Assembly (NCBI GenBank): GCA_013400975.1
Contig: WBMZ01000387.1
Location: forward strand, 1-64,000
DNA from: Atrichornis clamosus
Lineage: Eukaryota; Chordata; Aves; Passeriformes; Menuridae
DNA length: 64,000 nt
Reading direction: 5' to 3'
Part shown: positions 13,540 to 26,300 of the stretch, piece after piece
Position numbering within the stretch: position 1 is the stretch's first letter
Layout of the letters: each line of letters begins with the position of its first letter
Notes under the pieces: generated by a model
Seen by the model: only the letters and a program-made list of their open reading frames with translations
Told to the model about the DNA's origin: nothing
Database searches by the model: none
Position numbers and translations under genes: made by a program

Positions 13540-13694
13540 ATGTGCCACTGTGAGATCCAGTATCCTCTTCCTTAGGCTGGGGAATAAGCACATTTCTCCT
13601 CAGGCAGCAGCTGGCAACACCAGGTTTGTGCAAATTCTTCTAGATTTGGTTGAAAAGACACCACTACATTTTTGAGAGGGGAAGGGTTTCTGGT
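13540..13694 (-). pseudogene. RREB1: Relic of the RREB1 alternative zinc-finger exon (dead exon)
   Basis: Read on the minus strand after a surviving acceptor (TATTGTGTCAG), the phase-1 frame gives QKPFPSQKCSGVFSTKS. The human cassette exon, as I recall it, has QKPFPCQKCDAFFSTKS. A second frame then gives CCLRRNVLIPQPKEEDTGSH, matching human CSLRRNGLIPQSKESDVGSH. The two halves are separated by a net 10-nt deletion (41 nt where human has 51), which removes the finger's C-terminal half and leads to a TGA. The first zinc-binding Cys is Ser, and the position of the donor GT is GC. Length is 155, exactly 165 minus 10. The exon cannot add coding sequence without a frameshift. Exons G and I join in frame without it. 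Confidence 0.85.
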
Positions 13695-14863
13695 CTGACA
13701 CAATATAAAATGTATGCCCATCTGTCCTCCTTGTGTGTAGTAAGAAACTTTCTTGGTTTTCTTCCTTTTCCCCTGTTAGTGCTTGGTGGCCAACCACAAT
13801 ATCCTGACTGCAAGCTCCTCAACAGCAGGCTCTCTCTGGAAAGGTCTGTCACCTATGTGAATTTGACACAATTTCCATCAAAGCCACAGGGCATCTTTCC
13901 ACTGACTTCAGTGGAATCAAGGCCCATATGTTGAATAAGCAATCAATTACTTCCCCACAGACGAAAGCTTTTCATGTCTGTAATTCATTTAAATGACTAG
14001 AACAAGGGAAGGGACTGAGCACAGGAGAAGTTGAAAGGAAAGCCAGGATCATGAGGTGCAGTGAGGAGAGCAATCCTGCAAGACATCTTTGTGATGAAGA
14101 AAGAGATTGAGAGGATAGTTACTTGTAAAGGGAGATCAGCTCTTGTCACACCTCATACCCAAAACCTCTGAAAACACACACACACCATCCACCCCCTGCC
14201 ACAGCCAGCAGCCCCTTTGATACAATATCGTGGGTATCTCTCTCCTTTCATCTTCTGAAAGTTGGTTCTGTTCTAGTTAACATCTCAACCTGTACCAGGG
14301 ATTCCCCACATCTCACAGACGTCTCAGGACGGAATTTCTTTCTCTTAATTTTCTTCCAGTGTCAACACAACTGTTTAGTTGCATCATTGTACTGCTTTTT
14401 GTAGGCTTTCAAGCCACTTTCCTTTTCAGATGCCTGCTAAATCAACCATAAATTTATGGTTACAAATACCACCACTTTTTGCACTTCTGTCTGGCTTCAT
14501 TCACAATGCAAATACAAAACTTCAAAGTTCAGCAGAAATACTTTTGCTTCAAGATAGTCCAATTCCTTTCCAGATTTCTTTTCAAGCATGCAATGACAGG
14601 ATTATCTGAGGATTAATAACTTGAAACTCAACCTGCATCATAGGTCACAATTTTCTCATATTTTCAGCCTTTAAAACTTGCGTATCAATCAAATATTTGT
14701 CATATAGACCAATACTTGCAACAGATAAAATACTCTTCCTTCCACATGTCCTAGCTAGAGGTCTCAAAGCCCAAACAAAAATTCTTAACTCTGCAAACTC
14801 CAATCCTCCCACCCCAACTTGTAATGCTACTCCCAAATGGAAACCAGAATGATTTCCAAAAAT

Positions 14864-14962
14864 GCCACCTTTAAAGGCACAAAAAAAACCATTAAAAAAG
14901 CAGTTTTCTCTGTGCCACCTTTAAAGGCACAAAAAAAACCATTAAAAAAGCAGTTTTCTCTG
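14864..14962. repeat. 50-bp perfect tandem duplication
   Basis: Two adjacent copies of a 50-bp unit (14864-14913 and 14914-14962), each starting GCCACCTTTAAAGGCAC and ending AGCAGTTTTCTCTG, are identical over 49 bp. The identity implies a recent duplication or a collapse/expansion error. It sits about 1.2 kb upstream, in gene orientation, of the dead exon. Confidence 0.92.
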
Positions 14963-17900
14963 CTTCCTGTATCGTCTCTTAAAGGCAACTGCTCTTCTGA
15001 TGAAATATACTTACTCACAGGAAGGTAACCCTAAAAAGTCCATGTGATCTGATTTTTCAATTAAATTTTTCTGTAATAAGAGTCATGATCTGTATTAAAA
15101 TACATCTGTGCCTAAATATAGACTTGGAACTGACTGTAAACTTTGGTTAGCAGCACAGCAGAGCTAGTCTAGTCTGGACATTTCATGGTAGCCAGTCATT
15201 TGAAGGGTGTCTTTTTCAATACAAAAGGTTAGCTGCATAATCATAACATGTAAGATCAGTCCTTAAGGTACCTCCTGCCACTGTTGTACTAGTAGAAACA
15301 CATTATCACCATGGTAACTACAAATGTTGCAAAGTAAAGATGTTTACAATTTCACTTTTATTTAAATCATAAAAGCAAAGAATAAAATTGCCTCCAGTCC
15401 TTTTTTTTATGACTTGTGACTTCCAATCAACAGGAAACATTCAGGTTCACAGGGTAGGTGTAACTGTACTCTATTTATTTATTTATTTACTTTGTTTATA
15501 GATTTTTTCTTGTACAGTTTGGTCCTGTCGTAGCAGCAAACCAAACCCAAACCAAAAAAACTCCCCTGCCATTAAATCTCACTTTTTACAAAATTTAATC
15601 TTGGGTCAAGTAAGACCTGCCAGTATCTGTATCTCTGAAATTCAGTATCTCTGTATTCAGTATCTCTGAAAATATGCTCAAGTGATTGTCTGCAAATAGA
15701 TTGGGTTATCTATAACAAACCAGTGGTCAAAAAAGACCATTATTGTAATTTTATATTGAACTTAGTCTGATCCACATGCTCTAAAGAAACCTAAATTAAC
15801 TGCATCACCTGCAGGGCACATCTTAGTTGCTGTTCTGAGAATTAAAAAAGTCAAGAGCAGGAGGGAAGAGCAAAAAAGAAAGGCAAACAAAGTTGAACAC
15901 AGAAAAGTAAATTATACAGTAAAGACATCAAGAGAAAGAAAGTATTAAAAGCAAGTGTTCAAGCATGTTCAAACAAAACACAGGTACTGTGTTGGACACT
16001 GTGTAAAACCAATCTATGCCAAATTCCCAGTGCCCCACTTGTGAGCTTAACACTAAAATAAAAACCACTGAGGAAGGCATATGCTTCTTCAGGGAAATGT
16101 TTTTGAATTAAACCCTCCACCACACACAGTGGTGTTGAGGCAAGGATAAGCAGGGCAAAAGCTTTCACAAGAGAGACTTTTGGTTGTGTGAGGGATGTGG
16201 GTTACTGGTAGCACGTGCATTTTTGCAGTTTCACAAAACAGAAATATGATCTTGACACCACATGGAAGGAGGCCTCCATTGTCAAAATTTTACTGAACGT
16301 GAAAGCCACACTTGCAAAAATCTTTTTAGGTCTGTATGAATACAGGACTTTAAAACTCATAATATACAGGTGATACTTAAATGCTCAAAATTAACTTAGA
16401 CTACTTACATAAATTGCCTCTGTAACAATGTTGCTACAAATGGATACAGAGGACCTGGTTGCTGCTTTTTAGCTCAAACAACTGCTTTGGTTTTTTTCTG
16501 ACAGCAGTGTTATACAGACTAGCTTGCCTGCTGTGATGGCCTGTGGATCAGATACCCACACAGAGTCTGGAAGCAGATCACTAGGACTCTCATCTATCCC
16601 ATTCACATCAGCCTGTTAGTCCTTTCTCTACCCAGGTCAGGGAGCAGCCATCAAGCCCAGACAATAATAAAGTTCCCCTTTTCTCTTTACAATAAGATAA
16701 GTGAATAGATTTTTTCTTCTTAACTCCTTTCAAAAAGCAGAGCTGTCTAACAAGTCACTGCCTGTGCAATAGGTGGGGACAGGAACACTGCACTACAGCC
16801 CTATAGACTTCTCCATGAGAACACCAACTTGCCCACCCAGAAGATAAACCCCCAATACAGCTGTATCTACCACAGAGCTGCCAAACTTCTCACATACCAC
16901 CAGTACCTGACATTCACCAAAAAAACACGGGGCTTGCTCCACCTGGATGCATCCTTGGATTTACTTTGGCACCACCTCCCTGGCCTAAACTTACTCCACC
17001 TTCCCAGCTAATCTTTCCCTCTCCCCTTCAGTAAGTCTCATCAACATTGCTGCCACAAGGAGCTGCTGCAAACTCCCAGTTTAGAAAGGGAACGCTCGTA
17101 TTGCCTGAAAGCAGGTGCCCCAAGTAGTCAAAGCTTGCTGTGGGGTGGTCCTCCAGCGACAAGTCTCTCTCAACACCAAGATGATGGCTAGAAAAGAGCC
17201 CAGGATTATCACTGCCAGAGCACACCAAGTGGAATATGCCTACTGCCACTGCTGTAGTATCACCAAAAATCTTGTATCTGTGGTGAGGATCCGGCCCTGT
17301 TAGGGCCACAATTGCTTGCCCTCCTTGTGGGGATTGCAGCACAGGCTTTCTAAAAGGATGGTGTCTCCTTCCAAGCCCAGTGGTCGTAAGTGAGACAAGT
17401 TTTACCAATATAATTCAAGGCCGAGTGCATTTTTCTGTCTTCATTAAGGGTTTACACCAGTGCTGCTACCTTGGAAGTCTGCCATCAATAAAGCAGGTCA
17501 AACCTCTTAGTCTGGGAAAAGCCTCTCCATTGTTTTCTGTCTCATGAACAGTTCTTCAGTGACTACAGGTTTTTTTTTTGGAGACTAGGGTGTTGGAAAA
17601 CAATTGAGATACAAGAGCTCTCCTTCACCACTGAAAGTAAACTGTATGCTTAATAAGATGAAATAATTTGGTCTCTGTGGACCAGAAAACAATAGCCTCA
17701 CTGTTGCACTGATACCTTGCAAGTTATGTCCTTGTGTCACCCAATGCAAACTGTAATAGGGACTGCTCTGCAGCTCAGAGTCCTTTTAAACCTCTTAGCT
17801 AACCTCTTTTACCTCTTCAGGTTTCTCTCTTTAGCACAGACACGAAACAGTCACTTCAGGAAACCTCAATTTCTTTAAAGAAAAAATTAACTTTTGTAGG

Positions 17901-18877
17901 GCTGTACTCGAATCCCCCATGTTTCCTATAAAAATCCCTTATTTTTACTTTGTATGCCAGGAGTTGAGATGCATAATGAAGTAAATATCAACAACTGCAA
18001 CTGACTTAAGAGTGAGCAATACCAAGTAGAGCTCTGTACTCTAGAGCAGAATGAGAAGCTACTAATTACTTCACTACAGTGTGGGTGGAAAAACAAGTGA
18101 ACTTCAAATCAGCACAGCATTCAATGCAGTATTTCCAATATAGCAAAGAATGAAAAATAACCCCAGACCTAGAATAAACCTCCCTACCCAATTCCTCCTT
18201 TTGTTTACACCATATCTGAGGTTACTTACACAGTGGCACAATGCTAGAGATTCCATACACATCTCCACACCTAAGGGCACGTGCCCACCTTTAGTTGTCT
18301 ATCTCTGAGAAGAAACATTTCCTAAAGGCAAGCTATTACGTAAGGCTCAGGATGAGCAGTTTCTCGCATCCTCCTTCTTTGATCTGTCAAATACAATCCA
18401 CCACAAGAAAAAAAAAAAGCTAAACACATTATTTTATTTTCCTGTCACAGTTCTACACTTATTAGGTCTCATTTTTAGAGATCTTTTTATCATTACTGAT
18501 GCAGACAAACAGCCATGAGAAGCAGCCAAACAAACTATGTAAGGCATAATGAAATATTCAACACACATGTTCACCTTCAAGACAATAAGAACTGAAACCT
18601 GAGTCTCTTTCCAGCTACAGTAAGTTATGCCACTGAAATCAAATGGGTATTAACAGTTTTATTTACCCTCTGATACTCAAAGGAACAGACATTATTCCAT
18701 TTCTGAAAAATCTACCACCACCACTAAATCACAACAGCTAGGGATTAGCAAAATAATGAAGAATACAATTCAGACATCAGAGGGAGGACAAGAGAGGAAT
18801 ATTCCTCCACGGAGAGGCCCTTGCATGGGGAACAACCTTAGGGGCTACAATCTACTGTGAGCACAGAGCATTCTTAC

Positions 18878-21620
18878 CTGTGTGAGTGAGCATGTGACGC
18901 TGCAGGGCATTTGCCCATGGAAAGACTTGAGGACAGTAAGGACAGGGAATATTTTGCAGGCAGTCTGAGTAAGCATTCCTCTTCCCTCTCAGCAGCTTAT
19001 CCTTGGCAGTTTCCTTCTCATCCTCATTCGTTCCATTTCTGCCACTTTCTTCCTTGAAATTGTCCGTGGACTGCAGAAATGGGCTAAATTTGTTAGTGTC
19101 TGTGGTAGCCAGCATCTTCTCTATGCTGGCAAACTCCCCACTTGACTCCAGATCCACACTACTGCTAGGTTTAGGCTTATTTTTCGTTCCTTTCTTTCTA
19201 CCTCTTTTCTTAGTCAACCCAGCATCAGCAATGGGAGACTGCTCTGGATCACATGCCTGAGACAGGTCACTGGGCAGGGTGGAGTCTCTCTGAACGGTGG
19301 TCACGATTGTCACTTTAGCTTTGGCATTCCCTGATTTGTCACACCCAGTGGAGCTGCTCACTGCCTTGGGACTGGCGTCTGCAGCCTCTGTTTTCAGCAA
19401 AGCATGAGCAGAAGACACAGATGAAATGATCTGTGCAATGGAAGCCAATGGCGGCAGCTCTTTAGTTACTGAAGGCTTTGGCAAGAGAGGTGGCGGTGGT
19501 GGCTTAGGCCTCAAGGGTCTCAGCAAGGCAGAATTGCCAGGGAGAGCCGGGGAAATGATCGGGACAGTCAAATGCAATGAACCTTTCAGTGGCTGGGGAT
19601 GTCTGACACCCCGGTTTGTCTCTGAGTTCCCATTGGCACCAAAAACCAAAGGACACTGCAGACAGTTATAGGCTTTATCACTGTTCCCAGAAGCAGCCAA
19701 CTCTTGATTCCTGGCTTCACATGGGGCATCATCTTTATCCTTCTTCAGGATTTTGGGGATGGACAGGTCAATAGGCTCCATGGAACAGTCGTAAAGGGAC
19801 AGGGGAGAAGAGCCAAACAGGTTCTCCTGCTTCACTTGCACAGCACTCAGGCTTTTACTCTTCTGAGAGAAATCCAACGGCTCATCAAAATCCATTGGGA
19901 AGTTGCCCACAGGTTCACGCTTGATGGAAACGTGAGACGTCGTTCCCAGCAAGAAGCCGTTTTGTGGCTCCAGGAAAGGTGTCATGGGCTTGTGGTCCAT
20001 ATAAGTGCTGTCCTCCAATAAAGAAGGGTCTGTCTGGCTTTCCTGGGCACCGCAGTCCACCATTAAGATGTAATTCTCAATCTCCTTTTCTTGCACATGC
20101 AAGTGCTGTTTGAGGATGTGGTGAATGCAATTCCTCTTAGCCGAAAAGGCTGTACCACACTCCTTGCACTCGAACGGCTTCTTCTTCTGGCAGCCGCTGT
20201 GCGTCCTCATGTGAATGCGGAGGGCCCGGTAGTGCTTCAGGTCCTCTCCACACAGCTTGCACACGGTGTCTGGGGAGCAGAAAGCATCCACCATCTCTGC
20301 GGCATTGCTGGTGACGTATTCAATGTTCTTCTCTATATCCTTCCTGGTCACTTTGAGGTGCTTCTTTCGCAGGTGTCTCTCACAATTGGCTTTCACTGTG
20401 AAAGGGTAGTGGCAGATTTTACAGATGTAAGGCCTCTCCCCGCTGTGTGTCCGCAGGTGCCGGATCAGCGCTGCCTTGTCAGCTGCGATGTAGTCACAGA
20501 TGTTGCACTGATACGGGGAAATACCTAAGTGAGAACGGATGTGAGCTCTCAGGACACCAGAGAAGGCAAACACCTGGTCACAGAAACGACAGGGGTACAA
20601 AACTTTTCTCATGGCTGGGGTCTTCTTGTTCGCTGCCCCTGCGATGATGGCTTTGAGGTCTCCTTCTGTGACTTCTTGCTTGATCTTGGCTTCCATACTC
20701 AGAGGCAGGAGAGCTTCAATTATGCTGTCCTGCTCCAGTTGTGTCTTCATCTCATGCTGAGTTAAAGGCTCCACTTTGGGTTGGAGGAGCAACTGTGACG
20801 AAGGACTTGATTTGGCTCCTGCTTGGGGGAGATGAGGGTTGGAGGAGGACTCCACTGAGTTCTTGATCAGCCTCAGAGGGGGAGGTGGGAGGCTTGGGCT
20901 GATGCAGCCAGGCGAGGCTTGCTGGGCACTGATAAGAGGAGGAGGTGTAGAGGTTGCGACAACTGTTCGGGGCGTTACCAAAGGCTTTGGCTTCAGTGGT
21001 GGCATATGCTTGAAAATGGACTGCACAGGGACAGAAGGTGCCTTAGAAAGTGGAGGAAGACTGATTTGAGGAGGAGCAGAAGAAGCCATCTTCAAGATCT
21101 GCTGAATGTCTGCCAGCTCAATGGCAGACTCATTGGAGATGGGTTTCACCACAATACTGCTGTCAGGCTGGATAATAAAACCCTTCTGGAAAGGCTGCAG
21201 TGAGAGAAGCTTTATGTTTTCTTTTGTAGGGGGAAGGACTGAAAATGATCCTCCCATGGAGGCAGCTTCCAGAGGAGAGAGGCTGAGCAGACTGGTGCTG
21301 CCAGGTTCCTGAGGTAGGTTACTCTTCAGTGCTCTGAGCCGCATTTCTTGGACCTCATCTTGTGTATTGTCCTCCTGCTTGACAGGCTTGATGTCTTTGG
21401 TGTACTGTAGGCCCAAGGATGCCATGAAGGCTTTCTGGTCTGGATTCTCACTGGCTGGAGTCGTGGACTGTGGCTTGTGCTTGTCTTTTCCCTGATCCAC
21501 CACGTGAGTTTCTGTGTGCAGCTTCAGTGCCGAAAGCATGGGGAATGCCTTGTTACACATCTCGCAAATAAATCGATGGAAGTCACTGATGCACCTTCGC
21601 AGATTTGTTTCACACCAGAC
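18878..21620 (-). CDS. RREB1: RREB1 large coding exon G (fingers 6-12, repression and SUMO motifs)
   Basis: 914 codons plus one base (joined residues 311-1224; residue 1225 split). The acceptor is CATGTCTTGCAG and the donor is ACACAG|GTAAGA. Order: finger 6 ([10 protein letters not shown]...HTETH); a long Ser/Pro-rich stretch with [19 protein letters not shown]; fingers 7-11 at about 20090-20605, starting [12 protein letters not shown]; a linker with PLDFS and PIDLS (19761-19775), CtBP-type motifs; a proline-rich region ([13 protein letters not shown]); [10 protein letters not shown], a basic AT-hook-like stretch; the conserved [20 protein letters not shown]; and finger 12 ([10 protein letters not shown]...HMLTH). 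Several psi-K-x-E sites (VKQE twice, IKQE, IKRE, LKTE) suggest SUMOylation. The apparent Met at 21635 lies in the intron and is not a start. Confidence 0.96.
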
Positions 21621-23186
21621 CTGCAAGACATGCAAAAATATTTAGAGTACATATCTCAAACTGGAAAGGCATCACACACTGCTGCAAAACAAAAACAGTT
21701 CACACTCTCTTGCACTGACTGGGTTTAGAGCAGCCACCACCTACCTGGCATGGAGATATTCCTGCTCCACAGCCTTTAGCCTCCTAAGGGGTGTATCTGA
21801 ATTAGGGGCTGATTCTCCAAAAGTTCCCTTCTATAAAGGCAAACTCCTTCAGAAGGCTATTCAGACTCTCAAATTCTTTTCCATCTCAAACCTCCCTAAC
21901 AGAAACCTTTCTCATGTCATTGACAGGACAGAAGCCTCAGTAGACTACACAGCATGGGCAGTGGACAAACTCCTTTAACTCTACTACAAAGAAACCAGGA
22001 GAGGAAGCAAAAAAAAAAAAAGGCATCCAAGAAGGCAAAACAATATAAACCAACCAAAATAATATCCCCCGAAAGCAGATCAATGAGACTCAGAGCCTAG
22101 AGTGGAGTGGTTTTTGGTTAGGGAAGTTTGATTACATTTATTCTCCCAAGAAAAATACTAGCAGAGAGCTGGCAAGATCTTCATAAACTCTACATACTTC
22201 ATAAGTCTTCTCTCACAGTGGAAGCAAAATTATTACAAAAGGAGAATACCAACATTAAAATCCCTTAGTAACTTCAAATGTCTGCCATTAATTACAAAAG
22301 AAATAAACCCAAGTTGTTTAAAAGTGCTTTCTTCTGATTTTGTAAGTTCTATACCAAAACTGTAATAGACTGACAGAATTACCTACATGCTTCCCTGGAC
22401 CAGCAGCAAATTTCAGGTCTACCCACCTTGCAGCCAGAAGAATTGGAAATCAATGCTTTAATGCCAGAAGAATAAGAAAAGTGCAGAAACTAAGCATGGT
22501 CCTCCTAGATTGTGCTGTTGATTTCTTTCTTTCTTTGAATAGATATGCAGCTACATCCAGACCCAAACTAGCTACAGCAGGCAAGGTTTGACTGAGGGAG
22601 GAATCATACCACCCAACAGAAAGCTTTATGGCTCTCAGAAAAATATTTACAGACTACCTCCCTGCCCTTCCCTAGCCACTGTCCCTCAGAGGTGCAAAAC
22701 CTCCAGACCTTACATGAGGAACACTGTGAAGTGTTTTGTGAGGAAATCAGATGTCACTGTTTAGTAAGTAAGGTGACTGCTCAAAGTTTTTTGTAATAAA
22801 AACTTTCACGCCATAACTCCATCCTTGTTAGAGTAAATTAAAATAAATAATGTCTTCCTTACCATATGTCCTCCCTATTGATTTCAGGTATGTTTTGGGT
22901 AGGCTCAAAGGAGCAAGGATCTAGTATGACCAAAGTTTTCCTTTACAATTTTTTTATACATCTTTACACTGATAGTTATCCACTGGAATGCTGAAAAAAA
23001 ACCCAGTGCCAATATTCTTTACATGAAAAAAGAAAAAAGGAAGGCAGAAAGTGTTTGAAGTCCACACAAACAGTGGTGATGTGCTTTCCACAAAATATTC
23101 TACATGCAAGATGAATCTTTCAAAGACTTCATAAGAAAAGTGCTGTAGCAGCTGGTATCTTAAAGTTATGAAGAATAGAAGAGTAC
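21621..23186 (-). other. RREB1: Intron F-G
   Basis: 1.6-kb intron with an A-run at about 22008-22021. I see no exon or recognisable repeat in it. Confidence 0.8.
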
Positions 23187-23376
23187 CTGAGAAATGCGGG
23201 GGAACTTCCTACAGGAGAAGTCTGTGAATCCCAAGTCGTGGAAGCCTGCTGGAATTGAAGGGTTGTTCTGAATGAAAGGCTTTCCCATGGGATCTCTGGG
23301 AAGCTGCTTGTGGATAACTGCATTATGGCGCAGTAAGCCTCGATGAGTACGAAAGGTAATACAACAGATGTCACAC
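23187..23376 (-). CDS. RREB1: RREB1 coding exon F (zinc finger 5)
   Basis: One base plus 63 codons (joined residues 248-310), phase 2 to 0. The acceptor is CCTTGCCAG and the donor is TCTCAG|GTACTC. Finger 5 is [20 protein letters not shown], completed by IHKQ. It is followed by the conserved segment [20 protein letters not shown], which in RREB1 links finger 5 to the atypical finger at the start of exon G. The near-perfect agreement of that linker with the human protein from memory suggests it does more than space the fingers. Confidence 0.95.
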
Positions 23377-26300
23377 CTGGCAAGGAAAGGAGTAAAACAC
23401 AAATTACTTACTAAGTGCTGCAAGCTTAAGAACTAGCATTCTTCTTGCGTTAGGACATCCTCTTTCCTCTCACCCTATGATACCAAGAACTTGCTAAATG
23501 CAAACCCAAAGCCACAGCATGTCAAAACCTATCACTACAAAAAGCCCATTTCAGTCACACTCACTTTCTACTAGTTTCTGGCTAATAAGTCCACTGGAAG
23601 TTTAAAGAATATAGCACATGAGAACTGACAATCTCACATGGGCAGATGGTAAAATGATGGCTGAGACCACAACCTTCCCACTGCCCAACCAAAGATATTT
23701 CAATGGCTTTACACCATTTAATGTTTACTGAAAAGCATTATTAAAATAAACAACGTTTTTAAAAAAAATCAGTGACAAGAAAAGGCTAAATCTGACCGAA
23801 GCAGCAAGCAACTGCAAATGTATATATGGCTCCTTTTATAACCACTGCTTAAAACATACTACTGCACACCACTCGAATACCTGTGTGTGAATCTTCCTCA
23901 CACTGCTCTTCCATAAACTTTCACTTATTTTTTTTCAAAGCTGTTAGGAGAAATAGACTATTTTAAAAGGAAAACTAGTGCTCCTTGAAGGGGAGAAAAG
24001 TCGGAAGAGGAAGACCTGAAACGGGTTCAACACTTCTGACACTTTTATACCTCATCACAACCAGTTTGCCCTGAAGAAAAATGCACTTTTATTGGTGTGA
24101 TTTCTTCTTTTCCTTAAGTTCTCAAATCCCAAATTCAGCTAAACAAAGGTTTCTCACATTAAACATTGCATTAAACAATCAAAGCTGTGCTGCAGGCAGT
24201 CAGGGCTATGCAGCAACATTTGGCCAACACATCAACAAAGCCCATTGCCTTTTAAATATCCGGAATGTTTGCTCTGCAGCGTGACAGGTCATGTCCACTC
24301 TGCACTCACTAAGTGTCACACAGCTTCACTCAACATAGTTCCTTGTAGTTACAGGTCCAGCTCCCAGCCAAAGCATGCATTTCATAGAAGCAAAACACCA
24401 GTGCATGTGAAGCAGTCAGATTTTGTTGGTGAGAATATTATAGGCACTAGGAGCTTTTCACATCTGCCCCTGCCTTAGTTCTCCCCATACTGTCTTTCCT
24501 CTCTGCATCAAGGAAAAGGACATGTGCCTACTCATTAAAAAAACATCCTGCAATTAGAAAAGACTTCTGACAAAATCCTGAAACCACCCCCTCCCTGTCC
24601 TGTCCCTAACAAACTCCCATTGTTGTTCACTTTATCACTACATAAACTCCCACAGCCATTTTTTTATTCCCTGAAAATGAAGAGATAACCAAGTCACCCA
24701 CAAAGCAATTGGACTCATAGTCTCTGAGTGGTGAAAGAAGCAAGTGTGAAGTGTATATAACACGGCCATTGTTATCACAGTACCCAGAAAGCTTGGACAT
24801 AAATATTATGCGCTGAAGGTTTAATCTGTTTTAACTCTCCTGTCAATTCACTTGGACCCTACCTTTATAATTACATAGTTCCTGCATTCCCCTAAATACG
24901 AACCAGTGCCATTTACAAAGCTAATGTTTACTTAGAGAGGCATGCCAAATGCGACAACAACCTCTGGTGAGGGGGGAGAAATGCCAACACATAGTACTTC
25001 TCCAGCATCAGGATCTACGGCTCTCCTCCAGCTCACTTGGCAGCACCCATTCTGTGATGCAAAGCTTTCATCTTCAATGAAAACAAAAACACAACCACCA
25101 AAAACGCTGGGGGAAGGAGAGCATTAAAAAGTTATGAGTAGTCACCTGAAGAACTTGCAGGCTACTGAAATAAATTCTTTTCAGAGGTGATGAAAATGTC
25201 TTGCATGAAAGCAAGCAGTGCTTCTAGCATGCTCCTCCTGGTACACCGATATACAAACACGGAGGGCTTGGAAACAAAGCTCCTGCACCACTGGGAGCAT
25301 AGCAGGCTGTTCTGTAGAGGGACACACACCCTCACCTCAGGGCATCTTGCAGGATCTCCAGGGCTCCAAAGTGCCAGGAACTCAGTGCAGTAGCTGCATC
25401 CCCTTGTGTGTGACAGTGCAGGCACAGCTACTGGTGATGGCACCACGGAGTTACTGGGAGTGCTGACTCCTGCCTGCCACTGTGCTCCCAAGATCTGGGC
25501 TGAGCAGGAGCCAGTGCTCCTTGTCAAGCAGCCAGACGTCCCACACAGTGGGGAGGTGTGCCCCATCCATCTTGCACTCCCTCACCTTCATTGGCTGTGC
25601 AACATGCTGATTTTAAGCACTAGTCTATTTAGGGCTCCCATCAAAAGTTGCACTTGAGAGTTAATCTTTCAGAGCAGACACCCGTGTGAAACTCCTTCAC
25701 AGTACACCTGTATCAACTGCTAAGCCTCAGGACAGTAAAAATTTGCAATTTAAAAATGGTGTTTTCCATGCAAAGAGAACTGCCTCCCCTCCCCCAGACA
25801 AAAGTAATGTACCTTGAAAATGGAATATAAGCTTTCTCTCTTATATTAAGCATAGAATTATACACCCCCCTGTATTTTTCTCTTTATTCTTTTATTTTCC
25901 TTGCTGTGAGTGAAAAAGCAGCAAACAAAAAGAGAAATTGGGAGAAAAGATTAAGCTCTTTTTCCATTAGGTCAAGAAGCAGCACCTGGCTGAAAAAAGA
26001 AACATCCAGATAAATCACGCCTGTCATCTCAAGTTGCAGGCTCTCCAGGGCATAGAAATGCACCGTGTGCCCTGGCTCAGTACCTTGCCCTGCCAGCACA
26101 GCTTACAGAAACGTACAGGAGCTGGAGCAGGGGAAGGATCCACGGATGCCTGGCCTTTCTCTGTGGCCCAGGCATGGACCCGTAGCACCTCCAAGACAAA
26201 CTTTCAGGTACTAAGTGTCAAAACCTAACTAGTTAAGGCAAGCATCATGCTGCATTGATTAAGGCTTGTGTCAATTTAAAATGGAGTAAGCTGCCATGTG

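Larger units (their letters stand above)
5510..18877 (-). other. RREB1: Intron G-I, holding the dead exon
   Basis: 13.4-kb intron. It contains the relic exon at 13540-13694, a 50-bp tandem duplication at 14864-14962 and a short (TTTA)n run near 15470. Open frames elsewhere in it are short, lack fingers and have no splice sites that join the gene; I found no other gene. Confidence 0.8.

Noticed and set aside
18852..18877. Continuation of exon G into KNALCSQ-stop
   Set aside because: Intron read-through after ACACAG|GTAAGA. A truncated isoform by intron retention is possible but unsupported.
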